From: RGIG8745 sp045576655 | GTDB taxonomy: Bacteria > Bacteroidota > Bacteroidia > Bacteroidales > Bacteroidaceae | Assembly (NCBI GenBank): GCA_045576655.1 | Contig: JAZNGW010000022.1 | Coordinates: 186,001 to 250,000, forward strand | Length of the DNA: 64,000 bases | Direction: 5' to 3' | Shown here: piece by piece, positions 1-8,268 of the stretch | Numbering within the stretch: the first letter of the stretch is position 1 | How the letters are laid out: the number at the start of each line of letters is the position of its first letter | Program-made: the position numbers and the translations under genes | The notes under the pieces: model-generated | What the model saw: the letters and a program-made list of their open reading frames with translations, nothing else | Told to the model about the DNA's origin: nothing | Databases searched by the model: none

Positions 1-571
1 CATTTATGCCGAAGTCCAAAACTCCGTCATCTCCTACAGTACACTCTACTTCTGCATCTTTGACTATGTACGCACCGTCCCCATATTCTACTAAATGGTT
101 ATGCCAGTCCTTTCCTATAACATCTGTAGTGGCTCCATTAGCATATAGATACACACCAGTCAGGCCTGCCGTGTATTGAAAAATTTCGCAGTAGCATCTT
201 ATACGCATTGATACTTTGTAGTTTCCTGCTGGCAAACCTTTGATAGTCTTGTGCCTAATTTCTGCATCGGGTAAATTACAGTGCTCGTTCCATGCTGCAG
301 AGTTTTTCCAGTACTCCATGAAAGGAGTGAGCATGTTGCTGCCATCTTTACCTCCACGCGTTGACCATGTATCACACTGTAAGATAGCTGGATAATTTTG
401 GTTCCCAGTGGTACTATATATCTGATTTCCTTCAATTCCAACCAAATACCAGTATTGCGCATCATCGCAAGCCGCTCCTGCGATGCGGTTTGTTAAGTCG
501 ATGCCTTGTGCGAATAAAAGTTGTGTTGATAATAGGACTGATGCTAGTAGTGAGAATGTGATTCTTTTCAT
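1..571 (-). CDS. Secreted carbohydrate-binding-like protein, 3' end beyond the window
   Basis: The frame opens at the ATG complementary to 569-571 and stays open for 190 codons to the left edge, so the C-terminus is missing. It begins MKRITFSLLASVLLSTQLLF and a signal peptide probably ends at the FAQ/G site near residue 23. The mature part has the look of a galactose-binding-like jelly roll: W and Y rich, with the phrase KGLPAGNYKVSMRIRCYC near residues 108-125. Such phrases (GLPAGxYK) also occur in the modules of the large secreted proteins at 28.3 and 33.5 kb. It lies 100 bp downstream of the metalloprotease gene on the same strand and may share its transcript, with a three-armed hairpin array between them. 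I do not recognise a specific family; secretion is well supported, sugar binding is inference. Confidence 0.75.
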   Translation of the reverse strand, partial: MKRITFSLLASVLLSTQLLFAQGIDLTNRIAGAACDDAQYWYLVGIEGNQIYSTTGNQNYPAILQCDTWSTRGGKDGSNMLTPFMEYWKNSAAWNEHCNLPDAEIRHKTIKGLPAGNYKVSMRIRCYCEIFQYTAGLTGVYLYANGATTDVIGKDWHNHLVEYGDGAYIVKDAEVECTVGDDGVLDFGIN

Positions 572-600
572 GGTTGAAGATGGTATTGCTTTTTTGTGTA

Positions 601-648
601 CATTGTGGAGCTATATACCACAATGCGGGCCCCACATTGTGGTATATA
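601..648 (-). terminator. Three-arm inverted-repeat element / terminator-like hairpins
   Basis: The 8-mer CATTGTGG lies at 601-608 and 635-642, and its reverse complement CCACAATG at 618-625. The arms start every 17 bp. The middle arm can pair with either neighbour; the longer pairing (612-625 with 635-648) has a 14-bp stem with GGGCCC in the loop. It lies after the stop of the metalloprotease gene and about 30 bp before the next minus-strand start, so it could be a terminator, an attenuator or a processing site. No clear T run follows. Confidence 0.5.
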
Positions 649-671
649 AATTGTAAGTGGGATAAAATAGA

Positions 672-2762
672 TTAAATTACTTTTAGTTTCACAACCATTG
701 TGGCCCTGTATTCCTTGCCGTCGGTGTGCTTGTATATGATAGCCTGGCGCACTGTGTATGTTTTTCCCCTTGTAAGTCTTCCAGGGTATTGTCCTACATA
801 ACATCCGTATTTGTCAGGGTAGAACTCAGCGAAGATACGTGCGTTGCTATCGTATCCGCAAATATTTCCAGATGCGTTAAACCAATGACCGAAACAAGTG
901 CTTGAGCTTGTAGACGTTGTAGTGCTGTTGTTGATTGAACCGGTTGCGTTAACGCCTACGAAGCGGATGCTGTTATTTGCTCCGACTTTCACTGATTTCA
1001 TTTGGGCTGTGCTGAGACCGAGGGCCTGGCTCACAGCGTCCATGTCATATTGTACGCGTACAGAAGAGTAGTTGCTTCCGTCGTATGCCAGCTGAGCATT
1101 GATAACTACGGTAGTGTCTTTGCGCACATAGTCTTCTGGATATTCTGCATAGGTCCTTGTTGCCCCGTAAGGATTGGTTCCTTCAAATTTAACGGCGTAA
1201 GGCCATTGTTCGTCGTCAGCGTCGTTGTCGTTCCATGAGTGTGTCCAGTAAGTTGTAGGGGCGCCCATTACAACGAACCACATGTGTGTGCAGTTTTCAG
1301 GTACGGTGATGCTCACTTCACCTTCTTTGTCGCGTCCCATTTCTCCGTAAGTGCGTGTGCCATCGCTTGAGTAAGCGACTAAACCATAGCGCCAGCCAGC
1401 GTATGATGTGTTAATCTTGCGGTAGCCTTCGATTCCGGCAAGTCCCTTGAATTGCGCTTTTACGACAGTCCCTGCTTCTGGAACTTTGAGGGGATTGGCG
1501 TTGTAGCCATAGTTCTGCGGACAATAGGCGGGGTCGACAATCCACCAAGAATTGTCGTTGTCGAGATATTTCTCAAGAGTGGTAGCAGGAACTTCCATTA
1601 GTCTTTGCTGCTCGCTGCCGATGAGCCCTTGGCCGTATGTCTTCCATGAATCGATGTCCATGCTTGCTATGTGGGCATATCCTTCGTACTGGTGGTCTGC
1701 AAAGGTTTCTGTAGTGTATCCGAATATGCGCATATAGCCCTGTATCGGATCTTCCGGCCTTTTGGTCTCGCGCCAAACGCGTCCGATAGTGTTGAGTCCG
1801 TGAGTCTGGCACCACCAATCTTGATAATAGCAGTTGTTATAACGAGCATCTTCGTGAAGGATGTTCAGGTGATGCATGTTCTGGTTGTTGCCCCAGTTGC
1901 TGCTGAACTGTGCCGACGGATACATCTTGTGTGCCTGCCAGTTTGCGCAGTCTTCCCACCATTCATTTCCGGTGGAGTTGCTTCCGAGCACATAATTGAG
2001 CCCGTAGTTGGAACCGAGGTCTGCGCTTACGAGATATTGGAACACGTGTCCGATTTCGTGTGCCACTGTTACATTGTCGCTTGCCGCCCACGGGTTGCAA
2101 TGGAACAAACCAACCTTAGCAGACTTTGATGACTTTGATGTGCCGGAGTATTGCCAATAAGTTCCGTCTGTACCGCTTCCGTCGGCTCTCCAGTCAGACT
2201 GGTTGACTATGAACATCTCTATCTTCACATCGTCGGTAGTTGATTTTCCAGGTATGAGGAATCCCAATTTGTCTACGTATGTGTCCCAGATTTTTTCGGC
2301 GTTGTTAAGCAAGGTGTTGGCATTGCATACCGAACTTGACGCGCCTCCTGTGATGTTGCCGTTTGCTTGTTTGGTCAGCCCTTTGGCCCAAAATAGGACG
2401 AAATGCTCACTTTCAGCGCTACGCTGGAAACAGAACTCAGAGTTTGTGTTCGTGAAGTCATTTCCAGAATAAGTGCTTGGCTTTATCAAATAACGTTCTA
2501 ATTCACCAATGTGATACGTTCCGTTAGTCCTGTAATTGTGGGTTCTTCTGACTATTTTGTCTAATGAAGGATAATAGACATAGCGTGCCAATTTATCTTT
2601 GTCGAACTCCACAGAATCAACATTTTCTAAAGATAATATTTCATTTGCAGTAAAACGGTCGTCAAATTGGAACCATAAAGTGTCTGGTTTCTCTTGAGCA
2701 ATAGCATTGCCGAAGCTTGCACACAGCATTGCGGCTGTAAGGATGAAAGTGTTCTTTTTCAT
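672..2762 (-). CDS. Secreted DUF6055-like zinc metalloprotease with DUF4859-like C-terminus
   Basis: A 696-residue secreted protein. A signal peptide covers residues 1-22 (ends NAIAQ). The central part (about 110-430) carries HEIGH at 235-239 in the context VAHEIGHVFQYL, followed by NEWWEDCANW near 266-275, so two histidines and a downstream glutamate could bind zinc as in gluzincin peptidases. The layout matches what I recall of DUF6055. The C-terminal 120 residues, from about NAQLAYDGSNYSS, resemble DUF4859, a module of Bacteroidota secreted proteins. No T9SS sorting tail is visible: the protein ends in a beta strand-like KHTDGKEYRATMVVKLKVI. Twelve bases separate it from the upstream small T9SS-tailed gene, so the two are probably co-expressed. 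Protease activity is inferred from the zinc motif; the substrate is unknown. Confidence 0.8.
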   Translation of the reverse strand: MKKNTFILTAAMLCASFGNAIAQEKPDTLWFQFDDRFTANEILSLENVDSVEFDKDKLARYVYYPSLDKIVRRTHNYRTNGTYHIGELERYLIKPSTYSGNDFTNTNSEFCFQRSAESEHFVLFWAKGLTKQANGNITGGASSSVCNANTLLNNAEKIWDTYVDKLGFLIPGKSTTDDVKIEMFIVNQSDWRADGSGTDGTYWQYSGTSKSSKSAKVGLFHCNPWAASDNVTVAHEIGHVFQYLVSADLGSNYGLNYVLGSNSTGNEWWEDCANWQAHKMYPSAQFSSNWGNNQNMHHLNILHEDARYNNCYYQDWWCQTHGLNTIGRVWRETKRPEDPIQGYMRIFGYTTETFADHQYEGYAHIASMDIDSWKTYGQGLIGSEQQRLMEVPATTLEKYLDNDNSWWIVDPAYCPQNYGYNANPLKVPEAGTVVKAQFKGLAGIEGYRKINTSYAGWRYGLVAYSSDGTRTYGEMGRDKEGEVSITVPENCTHMWFVVMGAPTTYWTHSWNDNDADDEQWPYAVKFEGTNPYGATRTYAEYPEDYVRKDTTVVINAQLAYDGSNYSSVRVQYDMDAVSQALGLSTAQMKSVKVGANNSIRFVGVNATGSINNSTTTSTSSSTCFGHWFNASGNICGYDSNARIFAEFYPDKYGCYVGQYPGRLTRGKTYTVRQAIIYKHTDGKEYRATMVVKLKVI

Positions 2763-2774
2763 GTCAGACCCTCC

Positions 2775-3236
2775 TTATTTCTTGATTACTTTAAATGAAG
2801 ATTCACCAACTCGTATTATGTATGCGCCTTTTGGCAGGCGGTTGAGTGCTACGGAAGTCATATCGTTACTCTTCTGAATGTCAGCATTCACCTCCGCACC
2901 ATTTATGTTGAAGACCTTCACCGACTTTGTCTTGCTTGTTTTCACAATTAAGGTGTTGTTGCTATAATTAGCGAAATCTTTGTTGCCCTTAATGTCCTCA
3001 ATGGCGTTAGGGTCGTCCTCTTCCGAGATATAGAAGTTCTTGATGCCGCTAATGGTGTATTCATCAGCATCTACTGTTACTTTGCCGTCCACAAAACGCA
3101 TCATGGGACTGGTTTCGCCTCCGAGCAGATAATAAACTAATGTTCCGTCTTTAAGAGTTAGTACAAGACTCTTTGCGTTGATGTTTCCTGCAAACATTAA
3201 AAGGCAGGCAATGATGGGTAGTAATAATTTTTTCAT
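2775..3236 (-). CDS. Small secreted protein with T9SS type A sorting tail
   Basis: A 153-residue protein with a signal peptide (MKKLLLPIIACLLMFAGNINA), a short beta-rich middle of about 70 residues, and a C-terminal sorting-domain-like stretch. The tail starts near NTLIVKTSKTKSVKVFNING and ends with LPKGAYIIRVGESSFKVIKK, the pattern of type IX secretion (Por) tails: a GAxVN-like turn, then a PKGxYIIRVG strand and a terminal lysine pair. It is the first gene of a minus-strand operon with the metalloprotease. The cargo part is unusually small for a T9SS substrate. Its function is unknown; it may be a carrier, a surface anchor partner or simply a small cell-surface protein. Confidence 0.72.
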   Translation of the reverse strand: MKKLLLPIIACLLMFAGNINAKSLVLTLKDGTLVYYLLGGETSPMMRFVDGKVTVDADEYTISGIKNFYISEEDDPNAIEDIKGNKDFANYSNNTLIVKTSKTKSVKVFNINGAEVNADIQKSNDMTSVALNRLPKGAYIIRVGESSFKVIKK

Positions 3237-3285
3237 AATATGATGTTTTAATTAATTTGTTTAAGGAACTATTTATTGTAATTTA

Positions 3286-3293
3286 CAAAGTTA
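3286..3293 (-). promoter_or_regulatory. Minus-strand -7 promoter element
   Basis: CAAAGTTA on the plus strand reads TAACTTTG on the minus strand, an exact match to the Bacteroidota -7 consensus TAnnTTTG. It lies 50 bp upstream of the small T9SS-tailed gene (start at 3236). No clear TTTG is visible at the -33 position. Confidence 0.55.
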
Positions 3294-3356
3294 AGAATTT
3301 ATTCTTATGGTGGTTTTTTTTGTTTGCCGAAAATTATATAATCCAAATCAAAAAGG

Positions 3357-3364
3357 TAACTTTG
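3357..3364 (+). promoter_or_regulatory. Plus-strand -7 promoter element for the rRNA methyltransferase gene
   Basis: TAACTTTG matches TAnnTTTG and ends 19 bp before the ATG at 3384, so the leader would be very short. With 3286-3293 it forms a divergent promoter pair in a 147-bp gap. Confidence 0.55.
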
Positions 3365-3383
3365 TATGCAAAATTGAATAGCC

Positions 3384-4763
3384 ATGAACATACCGGAAAG
3401 TTTTAAGGAGCAAATGAACTTGTTGTTTGGAGAGGAAGAGTGCGGAGCTTTTGTCGAATCGCTTGACTCTGTTGCTCCTACAAGCATAAGAACTAATCCA
3501 TTCAAACATTCTGGCTGTGAGTATGATGGCGAGCGGGTGCCATGGTGCCATTCCGGTCAGTATCTTTCAGAGCGTCCTTCTTTCACTCTGGATCCTTTGT
3601 TCCATTCAGGGGCCTATTATGTGCAAGAAGCGTCGTCGATGTTTCTCAATCACATTTTGCATAAATTTGTCGACCGCCCCTCTGCGGTTCTTGATTTATG
3701 TGCCGCTCCTGGCGGCAAGTCTACACTCGCTCTTTCGGCCTTGCCTGAAGGCTCCGTGCTGGTGGCAAACGAGATTGTGCGCCAGCGCTCGCAAATATTG
3801 GCGGAAAACCTCATCAAATGGGGCGTGCCCAATGCCATAGTCACAAATAATTGCGCAGGCGATTTTCGCAGGCTGGGGCAAGTGTTTGATGTCGTCATAT
3901 GCGATGCGCCTTGTTCTGGCGAAGGTATGTTTCGAAAAGATGCGAATGCCGTATCAGAATGGAGCCCGCAGAATGTCGAAATGTGCCAGCAGCGTCAACG
4001 TGAGATAATTGCCGATATATGGCCTTGCTTGAAGCCAGGAGGATTGCTTGTGTATAGTACTTGCACTTATAACTTGAAGGAGAATGAGGAAAATGTGCTT
4101 TGGACGACAGAACAGTTTGATGCAGAAGTCCTTGACTGCGAAGTGCCGGAAGAGTGGGGCATAACAGGCAATATGCTTGGTGATGCCACCTTTGCTGCAT
4201 ATCATTTTTTCCCTCACAAGACAAAGGGCGAGGGCTTTTTTGCCTGCGTCATGCGCAAGACAACCGATGACATAGGGGGCGCTTGCAGTCGTGCGTCGCG
4301 TGACAAGAAGAAAATGAAGGATATGCGCAAAGAACCTCCATTCCCAAAAGAAGTTAAGTCGTGGTTGGAAAATCCTCAGCAATTCGTGTTTGTCACATCC
4401 GAAGTGGGGTATAATGCGTTTCCGTCCATTCATGCCAATCTGCTGCATTCGGCGTTGTCCTCGCTGAAAGTTGTCCATTTTGGAGTACAATTAGCGACCT
4501 TGAAAGGTAAGGCCGTCGTGCCTTCCCACGTCTTGGCCATGTCCGTGTGTCTTAACAAAAAGTCTTTTCCTATGGCCGAAGTTGACGAGGCTACGGCTTT
4601 GTCTTACTTGCGCACGGAATCGGTGGTACTGCCGTCTGAAACTCCCTTAGGATATGTTATCCTTACCTATAAAGGGATGCCGCTTGGTTTTGTGAAGAAT
4701 GTCGGTAATAGAGCCAATAATCTATACCCCTCTGAATGGCGCATACGAATGTCGGTAAGGTAA
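3384..4763 (+). CDS. rsmF: rRNA m5C methyltransferase, RsmF/NOL1-NOP2-Sun family
   Basis: A 459-residue SAM-dependent RNA cytosine-C5 methyltransferase. The SAM-binding motif DLCAAPGGKS is at 104-113. DAPCSGEGMFRKD at 174-186 holds the release cysteine C177, and YSTCTYNLKENEEN at 224-237 holds the nucleophile C227. A PUA-like C-terminal extension, with SEVGYNAFP and YPSEWRIR near the end, fits the RsmF group that acts on 16S rRNA, but the exact target base cannot be read from sequence. The start follows a -7 element by 19 bp and begins MNIPESFKEQM, as in relatives. The gene stands alone on the plus strand, followed by the 22-bp palindrome array. Confidence 0.9.
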   Translation: MNIPESFKEQMNLLFGEEECGAFVESLDSVAPTSIRTNPFKHSGCEYDGERVPWCHSGQYLSERPSFTLDPLFHSGAYYVQEASSMFLNHILHKFVDRPSAVLDLCAAPGGKSTLALSALPEGSVLVANEIVRQRSQILAENLIKWGVPNAIVTNNCAGDFRRLGQVFDVVICDAPCSGEGMFRKDANAVSEWSPQNVEMCQQRQREIIADIWPCLKPGGLLVYSTCTYNLKENEENVLWTTEQFDAEVLDCEVPEEWGITGNMLGDATFAAYHFFPHKTKGEGFFACVMRKTTDDIGGACSRASRDKKKMKDMRKEPPFPKEVKSWLENPQQFVFVTSEVGYNAFPSIHANLLHSALSSLKVVHFGVQLATLKGKAVVPSHVLAMSVCLNKKSFPMAEVDEATALSYLRTESVVLPSETPLGYVILTYKGMPLGFVKNVGNRANNLYPSEWRIRMSVR

Positions 4764-4775
4764 TGCTTGTAAATC

Positions 4776-4907
4776 AACGAGGGCTCGTTGATAAATTAAT
4801 GAGCCCTCGTTTGTAAATCAATGAGCCCTCGTTTGTAAATAAACGCTTAAGTTTTTATGTTTAAATACTGCACCGTCCGCAAACGAACGCTTAAGCGTTT
4901 ACTAGTT
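4776..4907. repeat. Array A: six palindromic units with 22-bp period
   Basis: Units start at 4776, 4798, 4820, 4842, 4864 and 4886, exactly 22 bp apart. The 14-bp cores are AACGAGGGCTCGTT, AATGAGCCCTCGTT (twice), AACGCTTAAGTTTT, a decayed AATACTGCACCGTC, and the perfect palindrome AACGCTTAAGCGTT. The 8-bp linkers are A/T rich, often TGTAAATM. The array ends 69 bp before the -7 element of the barrel gene. It shares unit types and order with the array at 40297. Confidence 0.85.
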
Positions 4908-4976
4908 GTGTTCGTGTTTGCGACAATTAAAATGTGAATAAACCTAAAAAATGGCAGTGCTCCTTAAACATTTTCG

Positions 4977-4984
4977 TAACTTTG
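4977..4984 (+). promoter_or_regulatory. -7 promoter element of the TonB-receptor-like gene
   Basis: TAACTTTG matches the Bacteroidota -7 consensus exactly. Transcription would start near 4991, giving a leader of about 67 nt before the ATG at 5058 and excluding any start upstream of about 4991. Confidence 0.6.
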
Positions 4985-5057
4985 CAGTCGTAATTGATGT
5001 TTGCGAATGTTAAACACCATCTTTTGTAAGGATAATCATAAAATACGGTATATAATA

Positions 5058-8000
5058 ATGAAGAAGTCATTGATGACAGTAGTTCTTGTTGCTATTTCGA
5101 CTGTGGCATTTGCTCAGTCGAAGTTTAATGTTACGGGAACAGTCATAGAAAGAGGTATTCAAGAACCAATCATGTCGGCAACGGTTCAAGTGTTGTCGTT
5201 GCCAGACAGTGCGTTTGTAACGGGTGCAGCAACCAGTGTTGACGGTGCCTTTGAAATTAAGGGTGTGAAGAAAGGAAAGTACGCCTTAAAGGTTTCGTAC
5301 ATTGGTTATCAGAGCAGAGTAGTGGCGCTCGACTTGACAAAGCAGAAGGATAAGGATGTTGCGTTGGGTTACGTAACTCTTGAAACTGACGCTGTGATGC
5401 TTAAGGAAGCTCAGGTTACCGCTAATGCTGCTAAGGTACAGGTTACAGGCGATTCCCTGGTATATAATGCTTCTGCATACAGACTTCCTGAAGGTTCGGC
5501 TCTTGAGGAACTCGTTAAGCGTTTGCCTGGAGCAGAAGTGGACAATGACGGAAACGTGAAGATTAACGGTAAGGAAGTTAAAAAGATACTTGTTGACGGT
5601 AAGGAGTTCTTCCTTAACGACACGAAGGTGGCAATGAAGAACTTCAATACCGACATCATTGACCGTATCAAGTCGTATGAGCGCAAGAGCGACCTTGCTC
5701 GTGTTACTGGTATTGACGACGGTGAGGAGGAAACGGTGCTCGACCTTTCCATCAAAAAGGGTATGAAGCACGGTTGGATTAACCAAATCAACTTCGGTAT
5801 TGGTACTGAAAACAGATATGGCGGACGCTTCTCTATCCAGCGTTACAACGACAACAGCCAGTTTACTCTTTATGGTTCGGCCAACAATGTCAGCGACCGA
5901 GGCTTTGGTGGCGGCGGTGGCCGTGGATGGGGTCGCGGCGGCAGTGGACTTCGCGCAAGCAAGGAAATTGGATTTAACTTCGGTACTGAGACTGATATAT
6001 TGGAAACAGGTGGTAGCGCTCGCTACTGGTATAACGGTAGTGATGTAGTTACAGAAACTTCTGCTCAGAACTTCGTTACTCCTACAGGTGCATTTAGTGA
6101 GCGCTACAGCGCAAGCAAGTCAAGTAACTTTGGCGTAAATGCAAACTTCCGTTTGGAATGGAAGCCGGATACAATGACAAACCTCATGTTCCGTCCTAAC
6201 GTAAGCTACTCGCGCAATCGTAGCTTCTCTGAAAATCTTTCTGCGACTTTTAATGAAGATCCAAATAAAATTAGTGATGATGTTATAAGTGAAATAGACT
6301 CGATACATGGGTTCTTAGGTGGAGACGTTGTTAATGGAGACGAGCAACTTCGACGACTTGTTGATATCGCTGTCAATACCAATGTTAGCCGTTCGCAGAA
6401 CTATACCGAGAACAAGAATGCAAATGGTACGTTGCAGTTCAATAAGCGCCTGAGTGATAATGGACGCAATATCACGGTGCGTGTTAGTGGAGGTTTGGGC
6501 GAAAGCGAGAGCAAGCAACTGTCTGCATCAGAAATTGCTTATGCTACACCTGTTAAAGGCGCAAAATCAGTAAGCAATAACCGCTATTATACTACACCTG
6601 CCCGAAATCACAACTATTCAGCCCAGGCTACTTATAGCGAGCCTATTGGCGATAGAATTTATTTGCAGTTGAGCTATCGTTATAACTACAGTTATAGCAA
6701 AAATGACCGAACTGCATATATATATGACTCTGATGCGTACAAGGATTTGAGCAAGGCTTTAAGTATGAATCGTTATGATATAAATGCTGTTCTTGACTTT
6801 ATGTCGGGTCGTAATATGTATGGTCCGAATGGAGATGATCCGTTGAATCTTAAGGCTGACAGTTTGAGCCAATTCTCTGAATATGAAAACTTCAACCATA
6901 CGATAAACCTTCAGTTCCGTATGGTGCGTGAGAAGTTTAATTTCAATGCAGGTGTTGAGGCTTTGCCACAGCGTACTGTTCTTAATTATAAGTATATGGG
7001 AACTCAGCATCCTGAGACAGAACGTAATGTGTTCAATATCACTCCTACGCTTAACTTCCGTTACAATTTTGATAAGACCAGTCAGTTGCGAGTTACATAT
7101 CGTGGATATTCAAGTCAGCCAAGTATGACAAATCTGCTTGATATTAGAGACGACTCAGATCCGTTGAACATTCGGGAGGGTAATTCAAGATTGAAACCTT
7201 CGTTTACAAATTTCTTGCGCTTCTTCTTTAATACATACAATGCTGAGGCTCAGAGAGGTATATTCTCACACCTCAATTTCAATATGACAAGCAACAGTGT
7301 GTCTAATGAGGTTAGCTATGATCCAGTAACGGGTGTAACAACTACAAAACCTCAGAATATCAATGGAAATTGGAGCGTGTTTGGTATGTTCGGATTTAAT
7401 ACCGCACTTGATGAAGGTAAGTTCTTTACACTTAACTCATTTACAAGCGCAAACTATAACAATAGTGTGGGATTTTACAAACCTCAAGGTGAACTTAATT
7501 CTGTAAAGTCAAAGACAAAGCAGTTAGGGCTGAACCAGAGATTGGAGTTTGGCTATCGAAACGACTGGTTTGAGGCTTCAATCAACGGGAATGTTAATTA
7601 TAACCACTCGCGCAATAATGTTGTGGAGAACAACGACCTTGACACTTGGAACTATTCTTACGGAATGGATATGAACGTGCGTTTGCCGTGGGGAACAACC
7701 ATTGCTACTGATATTTCGCAGAACAGCCGCCGTGGTTATGCTCAGGCAAATATGAATACTGACGAATTGCTGTGGAATGCTCAGATCTCTCATTCGTTCT
7801 TGAAGAGCAACGCTTTGACGATTTCGCTTGAAGTTAGCGATATCCTCGGTGAGCAGAGCAATATCAGTCGTGTTGTAAATGCGATGTCAAGCAGCGACTC
7901 ACGCACAAATTCAATTTATCAATACGGAATGTTGCGTTGCATCTACAAGCTTAACATCTTCGGTGGTAAGCTTGGTGGTCAGAGCAACGACGACCGTGGC

Positions 8001-8078
8001 GGATGGGGCGGCGGTCCAGGCGGAAGACCTGGCGGAAGACCTGGCGGACCAGGAAGAGGTCCTGGCGGTCCTAGATAG
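5058..8078 (+). CDS. Outer membrane beta-barrel protein, TonB-receptor-like
   Basis: A 1006-residue outer membrane protein. The start at 5058 gives a clean signal peptide (MKKSLMTVVLVAISTVAFAQ); the frame also opens at 5001, but that would place a hydrophilic leader before it. Residues about 22-110 form a carboxypeptidase-regulatory-like beta sandwich (FNVTGTVIERG ... YALKVSYIGYQSR). A plug-like segment follows (GDSLVYNASAYRLPEGSALE ... DGKEFFLND), then a long barrel with alternating aromatic strands, as in the OMP_b-brl_3 group. There is a glycine-rich loop (RGFGGGGGRGWGRGGSGL) and a C-terminal tail of G, P and R repeats instead of the usual terminal aromatic residue. No SusD partner is adjacent, so the substrate is unknown. 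It is transcribed alone behind array A. Confidence 0.85.
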   Translation: MKKSLMTVVLVAISTVAFAQSKFNVTGTVIERGIQEPIMSATVQVLSLPDSAFVTGAATSVDGAFEIKGVKKGKYALKVSYIGYQSRVVALDLTKQKDKDVALGYVTLETDAVMLKEAQVTANAAKVQVTGDSLVYNASAYRLPEGSALEELVKRLPGAEVDNDGNVKINGKEVKKILVDGKEFFLNDTKVAMKNFNTDIIDRIKSYERKSDLARVTGIDDGEEETVLDLSIKKGMKHGWINQINFGIGTENRYGGRFSIQRYNDNSQFTLYGSANNVSDRGFGGGGGRGWGRGGSGLRASKEIGFNFGTETDILETGGSARYWYNGSDVVTETSAQNFVTPTGAFSERYSASKSSNFGVNANFRLEWKPDTMTNLMFRPNVSYSRNRSFSENLSATFNEDPNKISDDVISEIDSIHGFLGGDVVNGDEQLRRLVDIAVNTNVSRSQNYTENKNANGTLQFNKRLSDNGRNITVRVSGGLGESESKQLSASEIAYATPVKGAKSVSNNRYYTTPARNHNYSAQATYSEPIGDRIYLQLSYRYNYSYSKNDRTAYIYDSDAYKDLSKALSMNRYDINAVLDFMSGRNMYGPNGDDPLNLKADSLSQFSEYENFNHTINLQFRMVREKFNFNAGVEALPQRTVLNYKYMGTQHPETERNVFNITPTLNFRYNFDKTSQLRVTYRGYSSQPSMTNLLDIRDDSDPLNIREGNSRLKPSFTNFLRFFFNTYNAEAQRGIFSHLNFNMTSNSVSNEVSYDPVTGVTTTKPQNINGNWSVFGMFGFNTALDEGKFFTLNSFTSANYNNSVGFYKPQGELNSVKSKTKQLGLNQRLEFGYRNDWFEASINGNVNYNHSRNNVVENNDLDTWNYSYGMDMNVRLPWGTTIATDISQNSRRGYAQANMNTDELLWNAQISHSFLKSNALTISLEVSDILGEQSNISRVVNAMSSSDSRTNSIYQYGMLRCIYKLNIFGGKLGGQSNDDRGGWGGGPGGRPGGRPGGPGRGPGGPR

Positions 8079-8104
8079 TCTGACTGAGAGTAGCGATTAA
8101 GTAT

Positions 8105-8138
8105 AGCGGGTATGGCGTTTTGCCGTATCCGCTTTTTG
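8105..8138 (+). terminator. Intrinsic terminator
   Basis: AGCGGGTATGGC at 8105-8116 pairs, with two G-U pairs, to GCCGTATCCGCT, followed by TTTT. It lies 26 bp after the barrel gene stop. Confidence 0.8.
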
Positions 8139-8211
8139 CTTAACAGCTTGTTTTTCTGCAGAAGTTTGTAAATAATCGTCTAAAGAGATGCGGAGGTTAT
8201 GATAAAATCTA

Positions 8212-8219
8212 TATATTTG
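8212..8219 (+). promoter_or_regulatory. -7 promoter element of sppA
   Basis: TATATTTG matches TAnnTTTG and lies 50 bp before the sppA ATG, after the preceding terminator. No good -33 TTTG is seen. Confidence 0.5.
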
Positions 8220-8268
8220 TAAATTCATTTTAAACAAAACGTAAACAAAACGGTTTAAATATATTGTT

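Noticed and set aside
3954..4490. 178-codon minus-strand frame inside the rRNA methyltransferase
   Set aside because: Antisense to conserved catalytic motifs, no family features.
4776..4907. Possible CRISPR array
   Set aside because: The period is 22 bp with 8-bp linkers and palindromic cores; spacers are far too short and not unique, and no cas gene is present. The same holds for the arrays at 28058, 40297 and 47925.
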